Shown piece by piece: positions 8,504 to 17,210 of a stretch of DNA of 64,000 nt. The notes beneath the pieces are model-generated. The model worked only from the letters and a program-made list of their open reading frames with translations. It did no database searches and was not told where the DNA came from. The stretch covers positions 62,001 to 126,000 of the forward strand of contig JACJNY010000068.1 of NCBI GenBank assembly GCA_014695295.1, in the 5' to 3' direction. The position numbers were made by a program, and so were the translations under genes. Source of the DNA: Microcoleus sp. FACHB-61. GTDB lineage: Bacteria > Cyanobacteriota > Cyanobacteriia > Cyanobacteriales > Microcoleaceae. The first letter of the stretch is position 1. Every line of letters starts with the position of its first letter.

Positions 8504-9823
8504 ATGAATCAAGCCCGCAAACGCTTTTCTAAGTTACAGGCAGCCCTGTTCAGTGGGGCGATGGCAACAACCGCTTCGATATCTTTACTCGTTCCCGGCC
8601 TGAGTCAATCAGTCCGGGCCGAGCTTCAAGATAGCCCCAAAGCTGTCTTAGACGAAGCTTGGCAAATTGTGAACCGAGAGTATGTTGATGGCAGCTTTAA
8701 CAAGACTGACTGGCAATTGACCCGCCAAGAACTGTTGAGCAAAAACTATACCTCTCGCGAAGCAGCCTATACCGCTCTCCGTAAAGCGCTAGAGAAATTA
8801 AACGACCAGTACACCCGTTTCATGGACCCGAAGCAGTACGAAGCGCTGACGAATCAAACCTCCGGGGAACTGACAGGGGTGGGGATGAGGCTGGAAGAAG
8901 ACGAGAAAACGAAAGCGATTAGGGTAGTCGAGCCGATGGAAAATTCCCCGGCCCTGAAGGCAGGGATTCTAGCGGGCGATACGATTTTGGTGATTGACGG
9001 CAAAACTACCAAAGGCATGACTGTCTCGGATGCGGCTCAGGTAATTCGGGGCGACGAAGGTACGAAAGTCACGCTGCGGATTGCTCGTGAGGGCAAAAGC
9101 GAATTTGACATCACTCTGACTAGGGCGAGAATTGAGGTAGCAGCGGTTCGCTCCAGCCTCAAGAATGAAGGCGGTAAGAATGTCGGTTACATCCGTTTGC
9201 AAGAGTTTAGCTCGCACGCGGGCGAACAAATGGAGGCGGCGATTAAAAAGCTCTCGGCTCAGAAAGCTGACGCCTTTGTTTTGGATTTGCGGGGGAATCC
9301 CGGCGGTTTGCTGCGAGTGAGCATTGATATCGCTCGGATGTGGATGGATACAGGGGCGATCGTCCGCACAGTCGATCGCACGGGAGATTCTCAGGAAATG
9401 AAGGCAAATCGCACTGCGCTCACTGACAAGCCTTTGGTGGTGCTCGTGGACGATAACTCGGCCAGCGCCAGCGAGATTTTGGCCGGTGCTCTGAAGGACA
9501 ACAAGCGCGCAACTGTGATCGGCGGCCAAACTTTTGGCAAAGCTTTGGTGCAGTCGGTGCATTCTTTGGCTGACGGTTCGGGATTGGCGGTGACGATCGC
9601 TCACTACTATACTCCCAACGGTACGGATATCAGCCAGAAGGGGGTTACTCCCGATGTTAAAGTCGAAGTCACCGACGAACAAAAGCTGAAATTAGCTAAC
9701 AAACCGATGTTGGTTGCGACTAAGGACGATCCTTGCTACGCGCAGGCGATCGCACTTTTGCGAACTACCGCTTCGTCTCCCCGTCCCGTTGCTGGTAATG
9801 AGGCTCTTGTTCCTAAGAAGTAG
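8504..9823 (+). CDS. ctpB: Carboxyl-terminal processing protease (S41 family)
   Basis: 439 residues, normal for the family. Order: signal peptide (to about residue 39, VRA), helical domain, PDZ domain (about residues 110-200, GVGMRLEEDE...GDTILVIDG), then the S41 catalytic core. VLDLRGNPGG is the conserved oxyanion-side motif. The Ser-Lys dyad is in DDNSASASE (Ser near 320) and QTFGKALVQS (Lys near 345), with the expected spacing of about 25. Cyanobacteria have three paralogues; CtpA matures the D1 protein of photosystem II, and the roles of CtpB and CtpC are less clear. The N-terminal LQDSPKAVLDEAWQIVN looks like CtpB to me, but the choice among paralogues is inference. An intrinsic terminator follows at 9861. 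Confidence 0.93.
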   Translation: MNQARKRFSKLQAALFSGAMATTASISLLVPGLSQSVRAELQDSPKAVLDEAWQIVNREYVDGSFNKTDWQLTRQELLSKNYTSREAAYTALRKALEKLNDQYTRFMDPKQYEALTNQTSGELTGVGMRLEEDEKTKAIRVVEPMENSPALKAGILAGDTILVIDGKTTKGMTVSDAAQVIRGDEGTKVTLRIAREGKSEFDITLTRARIEVAAVRSSLKNEGGKNVGYIRLQEFSSHAGEQMEAAIKKLSAQKADAFVLDLRGNPGGLLRVSIDIARMWMDTGAIVRTVDRTGDSQEMKANRTALTDKPLVVLVDDNSASASEILAGALKDNKRATVIGGQTFGKALVQSVHSLADGSGLAVTIAHYYTPNGTDISQKGVTPDVKVEVTDEQKLKLANKPMLVATKDDPCYAQAIALLRTTASSPRPVAGNEALVPKK

Positions 9824-9860
9824 TTGAAATTAGCACTTATTAACAATTAGCTTTAAGATG

Positions 9861-9888
9861 AAACCCGCCGGTGCGGGTTTTGTTTTTA
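9861..9888 (+). terminator. Rho-independent terminator after ctp gene
   Basis: AAACCCGC and GCGGGTTT form a perfect 8-bp stem around a CGGT loop, followed by TGTTTTTATT. It lies 37 bp after the ctp stop. Confidence 0.85.
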
Positions 9889-10117
9889 TTGATTAGTTAT
9901 TGGTTCTTAAGTAAGTCCACCTAATTAAACGTAAGATACAGATGGCTAAAAAGCTTGCTATATGAGCATTCTTCCTTCTTCCTTCTACTTAGTTATTGGT
10001 TAATTGATATCCTGATTAAAGCAAATTAGTGAGATTGGCATTTTTTAACCGCAGATATCAGCAGATGAACACAGATGCACGCTGATGGGATTTCTGAAGT
10101 GTTTATCTCTGACTTAA

Positions 10118-10555
10118 TTAGTCATTCATGCGCCGGATAAACTCTAAAGGCAAACCATCAGTATCGGCAATAAAAGCTACTTCGTAAACATTTTGCCCGA
10201 TTGCCTGTTGAGTCGGTTCTAATAGAACTTTCAAAGCTTGAAACTGGTTTTGTTGGTCTTTAGCAGCTTCCTCAAACCGTTCTTTCAGAGACTGCAGCCA
10301 GCTAGGCAAGTCAGTTGTCGCCTCAGTTAAATCGAAAGATAAATGATAATATCCAACATAATGCTCGTCTCCGAAAGCATCCGGTGCGGGTTTTGGTTCC
10401 GGGATTTGAATTAGTTCGATGCGTCCGTTGAGACCTTCCATCCAACAGGCTAGGGTGTAACCTGTGGTAAAGCGATCGCTCACAGTAAATCCCAACTGTT
10501 CGTAAAAGGCGATCGCCCGGTGAATGTTAGCAGTGCGTATCGAGGCGTGGTGCAT
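10118..10555 (-). CDS. VOC/glyoxalase-fold protein
   Basis: 145 residues. It opens with MHHASIRTANIHRAIAFYEQLGF, the first beta-alpha-beta unit of the vicinal-oxygen-chelate fold, and ends with YEVAFIADTDGLPLEFI, the last strand with its metal-ligand Glu. GYYHLSFDL is the middle strand carrying a His ligand. The putative ligands His/Glu/His/Glu look kept, so a metalloenzyme of glyoxalase I or dioxygenase type is plausible, but the substrate cannot be told. A cyanobacterial insert (LKERFEEAAKDQQNQF) lengthens the second half. An ATTTTAG repeat starts directly upstream of the start codon. Confidence 0.85.
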   Translation of the reverse strand: MHHASIRTANIHRAIAFYEQLGFTVSDRFTTGYTLACWMEGLNGRIELIQIPEPKPAPDAFGDEHYVGYYHLSFDLTEATTDLPSWLQSLKERFEEAAKDQQNQFQALKVLLEPTQQAIGQNVYEVAFIADTDGLPLEFIRRMND

Positions 10556-10558
10556 TCG

Positions 10559-10800
10559 ATTTTAGATTTTAGATTTTAGATTTTAGATTTTAGAAGGGAA
10601 GTAGGAATTCCGGCTTGGTATTTTAGATTTTAGAGGGTAAATTCGTAATTCGGAATTAAAAAAGGTCGCATCTTTAGCGCGAAAGCAATAGAGCCTTCTT
10701 CCCTCTTCCTGACATCCGTTACATCCGTTACATCCGTTACATCCGTTACAGAATCCGTTGCCGAACTTCCCTCTTCCTTCTTCCTTCTTCCTTCTTCCTT
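10559..10800. repeat. Cluster of three short tandem repeats
   Basis: The 248-bp spacer between two minus-strand genes is largely simple repeats: ATTTTAG heptamers at 10559-10594 with a shorter patch near 10620; four copies of ACATCCGTT (9-mer) at 10712-10750; and four perfect CTTCCTT heptamers at 10773-10800. The last array stops 3 bp before the stop codon of the gene at 10804. I see no promoter or gene in it. Confidence 0.9.
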
Positions 10801-10803
10801 CAC

Positions 10804-11313
10804 TTATTCAAACAACCGAAAATAGGGATATCTAATCGGAACTCCCGGCTCTTTTTCCAAATCAAAATTAATCACTTCCCAGCAGGGGTCCTCTTGGGGA
10901 TCGGGGCTAAAATCCACAGGCAAACCGTACAGCCTCGGCCGCGGCGATTCCGACTGACCGCGCCAAGGCGTGCTGCGTTCCAAATAAGCGCTGATTAAGT
11001 CCCGATAGCGTTGGGCAACGATCACGCGAGTTGCTCGGTAGCCTTGAGTATAGAGTCGATCGAGCGCTTCGTGAATTTCAAACCGAATCCCGTCCGGGTG
11101 CGTGTGCTGGCGATACCATTCATTCTCCCAGCGGCGCCAGTGCCGCCCAGACTGAAGGTGAACCAGTTCCCCCGTTTTTGGATCTGCCTCAAATGCCCCG
11201 TGACGCGGACACAAATAGGTATCCGTTAGCGTTAGAGCCGGAATTGTTTGGCGACAGTGGGGACACTGAATTTCCGGGCCAAACATCGGGTATTGCAAGG
11301 CAACTTCAATCAT
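10804..11313 (-). CDS. TIGR02652-type cyanobacterial protein with zinc-ribbon-like N-terminus
   Basis: 169 residues. The N-terminal part has CPHC (about residues 18-21) and LCPRHGAFEADPKTGELV, a Cys/His pattern like a small zinc ribbon. The middle has RHWRRWENEWYRQHTHPDGIRFEIHEALDRLY, rich in Trp, His and Arg, and the end is WEVINFDLEKEPGVPIRYPYFRLFE. I recognise this as the conserved cyanobacterial family named TIGR02652; no function is known. Conservation across the phylum with no paralogues would suggest a core cyanobacterial role. It is divergent from the gamma carbonic anhydrase gene, with 106 bp between the starts. Confidence 0.8.
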   Translation of the reverse strand: MIEVALQYPMFGPEIQCPHCRQTIPALTLTDTYLCPRHGAFEADPKTGELVHLQSGRHWRRWENEWYRQHTHPDGIRFEIHEALDRLYTQGYRATRVIVAQRYRDLISAYLERSTPWRGQSESPRPRLYGLPVDFSPDPQEDPCWEVINFDLEKEPGVPIRYPYFRLFE

Positions 11314-11419
11314 TTATTTGCGTCCCAGCATATTTTCTCTGCAAAAGTGCCAAATACTTTTATTATATCCCGTATCAACAACCAGCTAATCTGCTAGAAG
11401 TATAAGGATCGAGCAACTA

Positions 11420-11965
11420 ATGAGCAATCTCCACGAACCTCTGCCTGAACTTCCTTCCTATTGGCCCTTGCCCGATCTATCCCAAGCGGCTTTTGTCGCT
11501 GAAGGCGCTGTTGTCATCGGCAGGGTAGAGGTGGCAGCGGGCGCTAGTATCTGGTACGGGGCGGTGGTGCGGGCGGATATAGAGCGAATTGCGATCGGCT
11601 CAAGTACCAATATCCAAGATGGAGCAATTCTGCACGGCGATCCGGGAAAACCGACTGTTTTGGAAGATTTCGTCACAGTCGGACACCGAGCCGTGATTCA
11701 CTCAGCTTACATTGAACGCGGCTGCCTGATCGGGATTGGGGCGATCGTCCTCGATGGAGTGAGGGTGGGAACAGGCTCTATCGTCGGTGCAGGGGCGGTT
11801 GTCACCAAGGACGTTCCCCCTCATACGCTAGTTGCGGGAGTGCCTGCCAAACGCCTGCGAGATGTCTCTGAGGAAGAAGCAGCCGAGTTGGTGGAACACG
11901 CTAAGCGTTACGAAAAGTTGGCTCTGGTTCACGCGGGGAAAGGTTCTGATTTGGGATTTGGTTAG
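11420..11965 (+). CDS. Gamma-type carbonic anhydrase family protein
   Basis: 181 residues. A left-handed beta-helix is shown by hexapeptide repeats ([23 protein letters not shown] and similar), with [46 protein letters not shown] and [22 protein letters not shown] in the family's order. The three zinc-ligand His residues expected of gamma carbonic anhydrases are present (LHGD, GHRAVIH). Cyanobacterial members of this YrdA/CaiE-like group may be carbonic anhydrases or acyltransferase-like relatives, and activity is unproven. It is not next to carboxysome genes, and it lacks the CcmM RuBisCO-like repeats. Confidence 0.9.
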   Translation: MSNLHEPLPELPSYWPLPDLSQAAFVAEGAVVIGRVEVAAGASIWYGAVVRADIERIAIGSSTNIQDGAILHGDPGKPTVLEDFVTVGHRAVIHSAYIERGCLIGIGAIVLDGVRVGTGSIVGAGAVVTKDVPPHTLVAGVPAKRLRDVSEEEAAELVEHAKRYEKLALVHAGKGSDLGFG

Positions 11966-12006
11966 TTGATAGAATCAGATTTTAAGCAAAAAACTATTAG
12001 TTTCCA

Positions 12007-12612
12007 ATGGCTTACACCGCGCAAAAAATCCTCACCTTTGAAACATTCCTCGATCGATATTGTGACAACTTCCGCTACGAGCTCGCTGACGGAGAATTAG
12101 TTGACATGGAACCCACAGGCCCACACGAAACCGTCAGCGGTAAACTAGCCACTCAAATCGGCATCGCCATCGCAGCCGAAAAACTACCTTGGTTCATTCC
12201 CCGCACTTGTTTGATCCGTCCATTCTCAGATGCAGCTACTGCTCGCCGTCCCGATATTGTCGTGTTAGATGAAACCGCCCTTGCCAGCGAACCTCTTTGG
12301 GAAAGAGAACCTGTGATTACGCTGGGACGATCTATTAAATTGGTGGTAGAAGTCGTCAGCACTAACTGGGAAACAGATTACGCCCGAAAAGTTGAAGAAT
12401 ATGCTATTTTAGGGATTCCAGAATATTGGATAGTTGATTATCGCGGATTGGGGGGCGTGGCTTTTATCGGTAAACCAAAACAACCTACTATCACCGTTTG
12501 CCAACTGATTGACCAAGATTACACGCAGCAACAATTTCGCCTTGGTCAACCGATTATTTCTCCTCTGTTAAAGAGCTGCCAAATTCGCCTAGATGATATT
12601 CTTCCCCGTTAG
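12007..12612 (+). CDS. Uma2-family (DUF820) PD-(D/E)XK protein
   Basis: 201 residues, typical length. The motif ARRPDIVVLDE supplies the active-site Asp, and IKLVVEVVSTNWETDYARKVEEYAILGIPEYWIVD is the family's signature (E-x-V followed by the conserved K and helical YAILGIPEYW). Uma2 proteins are greatly expanded in cyanobacteria; a restriction-endonuclease-like fold is established, but targets and function are unknown. It stands alone, 42 bp after the carbonic anhydrase gene. ATTTTAG repeats follow from 12628. Confidence 0.92.
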   Translation: MAYTAQKILTFETFLDRYCDNFRYELADGELVDMEPTGPHETVSGKLATQIGIAIAAEKLPWFIPRTCLIRPFSDAATARRPDIVVLDETALASEPLWEREPVITLGRSIKLVVEVVSTNWETDYARKVEEYAILGIPEYWIVDYRGLGGVAFIGKPKQPTITVCQLIDQDYTQQQFRLGQPIISPLLKSCQIRLDDILPR

Positions 12613-12627
12613 GCGATCGCCCAAGCG

Positions 12628-12660
12628 ATTTTAGATTTTAGATTTTAGATTTTAGATTGG
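12628..12660. repeat. ATTTTAG heptamer repeat
   Basis: Four units of ATTTTAG just after the Uma2 gene stop; same unit as at 7401 and 10559. Confidence 0.9.
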
Positions 12661-12815
12661 AGAATTGATGAAGCCGGGGAACCTGAAACCAATTGCTTGA
12701 TAGTCAACAATCAGCAGTCAACAGTCGTCGGAAATATCGGGATTTATTCGAGCGATAAAAGTTTAAAATTAAATAAAAAAATTGTCAAGCTCGATCGAGC
12801 GCTAAAATTGATGAC

Positions 12816-15272
12816 ATGAATAACGATCGCACATCTACTCCAAACATCCCCCCGTACACCTGGAAACGTCCCATCGGCCTCGGTTGGGAGAATCCCTATA
12901 CAGTCCGCTACGCAAGCAATCTCGACGACGGGCCCTGGCACGGAATGCCTCTGGGCGGGTTCGGCGCCGGCTGCATCGGGCGATCGTCCCGCGGCGACTT
13001 CAACCTCTGGCACATTGACGGCGGCGAGCACATATTTCGCAGTTTGCCCGCTTGTCAATTCAGTGTTTTTGAAGAAACTCAAGGAAAGAAACAAGCTTTT
13101 GCACTGTCCACTGAACCACCTACCGATGGCAGTTTATCTAGTTGGAAATGGTATCCATCGGAAGGAAGAAGGAAGAAAGAAGAAGGAAGAAGGGAAGAAG
13201 AAGAAAGAAGCGGGGAAGAGTCTAATTCTTCGGGGAGTTATCATGCTTTGTATCCGCGCAGTTGGTTTGTTTACGAAAATGTGTTTCATGCTCAATTAAG
13301 CTGCGAGCAATTTTCGCCAATTTTGCCAAACAATTATCAGGAAAGCAGTTACCCAGTTGCCATGTTTGAATGGGTAGCCCACAATCCTACAGATGCGCCG
13401 ATTACTCTCAGCATTATGCTGACTTGGGAGAATATTGTTGGTTGGTTTACTAATGCCAACAAGTCGCCGAAAGTGATGGTTCGAGATGATGGTAGCCCAT
13501 TTTATGACTATCAACCCCGGTGGGGAGAAAGTGCCGGAAATTTGAATTTGTTGGTGGAAGATTTTCACCGAATCGGTTGCGTGATGACGCGGTTGACTGC
13601 TGAGGACGAACCGCAAGAGGGGGATGGACAATGGGCGATCGCAACTATTACTAATCCAGCGGTAGAAGTATTCTATCAAACTCGCTGGAACCCGGCGGGG
13701 AATGGCGACGATATTTGGCGCAACTTCTCTGCTGAAGGTTTCTTGTTGGATGACAGAGACGAGACAGCCGCAGCAGCAGGAGAACAGTTGGCTTGTGCGA
13801 TCGCAGTTCGCTTTACTCTTCGACCGGGAAAAACGCGCAAAATCCCCTTTATTATAGCTTGGGATTTGCCCGTTACTGAATTTGCATCGGGAGTTTGGTA
13901 CTACCGCCGCTATACGGATTTCTTCGGCCGCAACGGCAAAAATGCTTGGCCGATTATTCGCACTGCAATGAAGCATTCGGATACTTGGCGCGAAAATATT
14001 GAAGCTTGGCAAAAACCGATTTTAGAACGGAAAGATTTGTCTGACAGTTTTAAAATGGCTTTGTTTAACGAGTTATACGCCCTCACAGACGGCGGTACTC
14101 TTTGGAGTGCGGCTGACGAACGCGATCCCAAGGGCCAGTTTGCGGTTTTGGAGTGCATTGATTATCGCTGGTACGAAAGTTTGGACGTGCGGCTTTACGG
14201 TTCTTTTGCTTTGTTGATGCTGTGGCCTGATTTGGAAAAGTCGGTGGTTTTAGCGTTTGCTAGGGCAATTTCTGCAGGAGACGATACGCCGAGAATTATT
14301 GGCTGGAATCAAGCTTCGGCTATTAGAAAAGCTGTCGGTGCGACGCCACACGATTTGGGTGCTCCTAACGAACATCCTTGGGAGAAAACTAATTATACTA
14401 GCTATCAAGATTGCAATTTGTGGAAGGATTTGCCTTGCGATTTTGTGTTGCAGGTTTATCGTGACTTTTTGTTAACTGGCGGCACAGATTGTGAATTTTT
14501 GCAAGAGTGTTGGCCGGCAATTGTTGAGGCTTTGGCTTATCTGAAAACTTTTGATGAGGATGGGGACGGAATTCCAGAGAATTCGGGAGCACCGGATCAG
14601 ACGTTTGATGACTGGCAAATGCGGGGGATAAGTGCATATTGCGGGGGTTTGTGGTTGGCGGCGCTGGAGGCTGCGATCGCGATCGGCGAAATCTTGGAAG
14701 ATGCAGCACCGCAGATAATTCCTAATCCTCAAGCAAAGATAGCATTATATCACAGTTGGCTGCTGCAAGCAAGACCGAGCTATCAAGAAAAACTGTGGAA
14801 CGGTCAATATTACCGTTTGGACAGCGAGAGTAATTCCGAAGTGGTGATGGCCGACCAACTGTGCGGTCAATTTTACGCGAAACTGTTAGGATTGCCGGAT
14901 ATTGTGCCGCCCGAATGTGCAGCCAGTGCTTTAGAAACTGTGTACGAATCTTGCTTTTTGAAGTTCAATGAGGGAGAGTTCGGTGCGGCGAATGGGGTGA
15001 TGCTGAACGGTTCGCCGGAAAATCCCAATGCGACTCATCCTTTGGAAGTTTGGACGGGGATTAATTTTGGGTTGGCCGCTTTTTTGGTACAGATGGGGAT
15101 GGAGGAGAAAGCGTTTAAATTGACGGATGCGGTGGTGAAGCAGATTTATGAAAATGGGTTGCAGTTTCGCACGCCGGAAGCGATTACGGCGGGGGGGACT
15201 TTTCGGGCGAGTCACTATTTGCGCGCGATGGCGATTTGGGCGATTTACGGGGTGTTAACCAATTTTAAATAG
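12816..15272 (+). CDS. GH116 beta-glucosidase / GBA2-type glucosylceramidase
   Basis: 818 residues. The N-terminal beta-sandwich (GMPLGGFGAGCIGRSSRGDFNLW is the family's opening motif, given here split) is followed by an (alpha/alpha)6 catalytic domain. The likely nucleophile Glu sits in FAVLECIDYRWYESLDV and the acid/base Asp in GAPDQTFDDWQMRG, both placed as in GBA2/GH116 enzymes. Family members cleave beta-glucosides, including glucosylceramide; the substrate here is unknown. There is no signal peptide, so it is likely cytosolic. Around residues 115-137 a charged stretch (GRRKKEEGRREEEERSG) encoded by GGAAGAA heptamers interrupts the domain between KWYPS and SGSYHALYPRSWF. The frame is open throughout, so the gene appears functional despite the insertion. 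Confidence 0.92.
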   Translation: MNNDRTSTPNIPPYTWKRPIGLGWENPYTVRYASNLDDGPWHGMPLGGFGAGCIGRSSRGDFNLWHIDGGEHIFRSLPACQFSVFEETQGKKQAFALSTEPPTDGSLSSWKWYPSEGRRKKEEGRREEEERSGEESNSSGSYHALYPRSWFVYENVFHAQLSCEQFSPILPNNYQESSYPVAMFEWVAHNPTDAPITLSIMLTWENIVGWFTNANKSPKVMVRDDGSPFYDYQPRWGESAGNLNLLVEDFHRIGCVMTRLTAEDEPQEGDGQWAIATITNPAVEVFYQTRWNPAGNGDDIWRNFSAEGFLLDDRDETAAAAGEQLACAIAVRFTLRPGKTRKIPFIIAWDLPVTEFASGVWYYRRYTDFFGRNGKNAWPIIRTAMKHSDTWRENIEAWQKPILERKDLSDSFKMALFNELYALTDGGTLWSAADERDPKGQFAVLECIDYRWYESLDVRLYGSFALLMLWPDLEKSVVLAFARAISAGDDTPRIIGWNQASAIRKAVGATPHDLGAPNEHPWEKTNYTSYQDCNLWKDLPCDFVLQVYRDFLLTGGTDCEFLQECWPAIVEALAYLKTFDEDGDGIPENSGAPDQTFDDWQMRGISAYCGGLWLAALEAAIAIGEILEDAAPQIIPNPQAKIALYHSWLLQARPSYQEKLWNGQYYRLDSESNSEVVMADQLCGQFYAKLLGLPDIVPPECAASALETVYESCFLKFNEGEFGAANGVMLNGSPENPNATHPLEVWTGINFGLAAFLVQMGMEEKAFKLTDAVVKQIYENGLQFRTPEAITAGGTFRASHYLRAMAIWAIYGVLTNFK
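13159..13211. repeat. GGAAGAA-type heptamer repeat inserted in a coding region
   Basis: Imperfect GGAAGAA/GAAGAAA units inside the GH116 gene, in frame. Similar purine-rich heptamers (CTTCCTT on this strand) occur in spacers at 10773. Confidence 0.85.
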
Positions 15273-15601
15273 GGAAAAAGGTATATTAGCTGGTGAATCC
15301 CACTAAACTCAAAAAAGATTAAGCCTTCAGCCCTATTTTTAGCAAGAAAAACGATTAATTCAACTATCAAGAAAATTGACAGTTAAAATTTTTCGCTATC
15401 GAGGGAGACATTAATATTTCATGCTCAAATTTTAGCTGTGCTCAAGTTTGAGCATGAAACAGCCCCGGGATGCGAGGGAGATCGAACTCGGCTATAAACG
15501 ATAGAAACAAAGGGTTTGATGCGATTGTTGACACCAATGCAGTGCGCACCTTACCCGTATATAATTTGGAGTGATAGCCAATTTCAAGATAAAATAGAAA
15601 A
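15273..15601. other. Intergenic region with one strong hairpin
   Basis: 329 bp between two plus-strand genes with no ORF of note. TTTCATGCTCAAA at 15417-15429 and its perfect complement at 15447-15459 form a 13-bp stem with a 17-nt loop; no T-run follows, so it is more like a repeat or regulatory hairpin than a terminator. The last 100 bp must hold the SelO promoter, but I cannot assign -10/-35 boxes with confidence. Confidence 0.6.
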
Positions 15602-17035
15602 ATGTCAAATCCTTTGCTTTCCCTCAACTACGAACCCGCCCTCGAATCCCTCGGGGGCGACTATTTCGATGAAGTCCCTGCAGCCGATTTTCCGCAGCAC
15701 ATTCTCCGCTTCCGCAACGACAAATTATTGCCGATATTGGGTTTAGACCCCGCACAAGTAACCGACCAAGATTTCATCGAAGCGTTCGGCGAATTTCACT
15801 GCGTGCGCCCTTTTCTGGCACTTCGCTATCACGGCTATCAATTCAACACATATAACCCCAATTTAGGCGACGGTAGAGGCTTCTTATACGGCCAAGTTCG
15901 CGGGACTGACGGCAGACTTTACGACTTCGGCACTAAAGGTTCCGGCCGCACTCCGTACTCACGGGGCGGTGACGGTAGACTCACTCTCAAAGGGGGAATT
16001 CGCGAAGTTTTAGCCGCCGAAGCTTTGCACAGGTTGGGAGTTCGGACATCTCGCTGTTTTAGTTTAGTTGAAACTGGGGATGCTTTGTGGCGAGGGGACG
16101 AACCATCTCCGACGCGATCGTCTGTAATGGTGCGTTTCAGTCATTCTCACATCCGGTTTGGAACTTTTGAAAGGTTGCACTATATCCGCCGCCCGGATTT
16201 AATTAAAAAACTTTTAGATTTTGTTATTGAATATTATTATCCTGAACTGCATTTACAAGCAAGCAATGCGGGTTTTTCGCCGGAGGAAAAGTACGCGCTG
16301 TTTTATGCAGATTTAGTCCAGCGAGTAGCTGAATTAGTCGCTCAGTGGATGGCGGCAGGATTTTGCCACGCTGTGCTGAATACTGATAATATGTCGATTA
16401 CTGGAGAAAGTTTCGATTACGGGCCTTTCGCTTTTATTCCAACTTACAAGCCGGAATTTACAGCCGCTTATTTTGACTATTCGGGTCTTTATTGTTACGG
16501 CAATCAACCGTTTATTTGTAGGGACAATTTAGAGAAGCTCCAGGAACCGCTAGCAGCGGCGATTCCTCAAGCTGATATGGATGCGGCTTTGGCAAAGTTT
16601 GGCGATTATTATAATGCAGCTTATCGGCAGTTGATGCTCAAGAGATTGGGATTTGAGGATTTGCCAGAAGCTGATGCTGATGAGTTGTTAAAGGTAACAA
16701 TTAAAATGCTGGCGGAGTCTCAAGTTGAGTATCACGATTTCTTTTTTGAACTGCGAAGACAGTTCGATCGCACTTGGCGAGATGATGCTAGTCTAATTTT
16801 TAACGAGGCGGAACCGGCGGACTTGATAGCACCTTGGCGACAGTTTTATTATCACGTTTTGCAAAGTTTGTCGGCGCATGATATGGACAAAATGGCGGAC
16901 AGGTTGCGCAAGCACAATCCCGAACAATCGCTGTTGAGACCGACGATTGAGGCTGTTTGGGAACCCATAGCTATTGATGATAATTGGGAACCGTTTTATG
17001 AATTGGTTAAACGGCTTCAAGACCCAGAAAATTGA
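15602..17035 (+). CDS. selO: SelO/YdiU-family protein AMPylase (pseudokinase fold)
   Basis: 477 residues, the usual size. It transfers AMP to Ser/Thr/Tyr of proteins, with ATP bound in inverted orientation. Seen: [45 protein letters not shown] (split here), the Arg-rich loop [21 protein letters not shown], and the active-site region [24 protein letters not shown], where the catalytic Asp and Asn of NTDN and the Mg-binding Asp of DYGP are all kept. The C-terminal Cys-x-x-Ser/Cys redox element of many bacterial SelO proteins is not evident. A link to oxidative stress is known for the family. Confidence 0.94.
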   Translation: MSNPLLSLNYEPALESLGGDYFDEVPAADFPQHILRFRNDKLLPILGLDPAQVTDQDFIEAFGEFHCVRPFLALRYHGYQFNTYNPNLGDGRGFLYGQVRGTDGRLYDFGTKGSGRTPYSRGGDGRLTLKGGIREVLAAEALHRLGVRTSRCFSLVETGDALWRGDEPSPTRSSVMVRFSHSHIRFGTFERLHYIRRPDLIKKLLDFVIEYYYPELHLQASNAGFSPEEKYALFYADLVQRVAELVAQWMAAGFCHAVLNTDNMSITGESFDYGPFAFIPTYKPEFTAAYFDYSGLYCYGNQPFICRDNLEKLQEPLAAAIPQADMDAALAKFGDYYNAAYRQLMLKRLGFEDLPEADADELLKVTIKMLAESQVEYHDFFFELRRQFDRTWRDDASLIFNEAEPADLIAPWRQFYYHVLQSLSAHDMDKMADRLRKHNPEQSLLRPTIEAVWEPIAIDDNWEPFYELVKRLQDPEN

Positions 17036-17173
17036 TTGATAATAGCTGGCATTAATAGCGATCTGGGGCGGGTTCACCTGCATTTTCTGTTGGTATTCAA
17101 GATTAGCGTGAACCAGCCCCGGAGCAATCTGAGATTATAAAAATCTGCCACATAAGAAATATAACACAGAGAA

Positions 17174-17210
17174 ATAATGACTAATGACTAATGACTAATG
17201 ACTAATGACT
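17174..17210. repeat. TAATGAC heptamer array at a gene end
   Basis: Five units of TAATGAC that run into the stop codon of the kinase gene at 17209. Related, less regular arrays lie at 19532-19572 and 36113-36147, each beside a stop codon. Confidence 0.85.

Noticed and set aside
10559-10800. Possible CRISPR array
   Set aside because: Units of 7-9 bp without unique spacers; simple tandem repeats, no cas genes.
13296-14012. Antisense frame of 238 codons in the GH116 gene
   Set aside because: Low-complexity composition, no start signal; the sense frame matches a known family.
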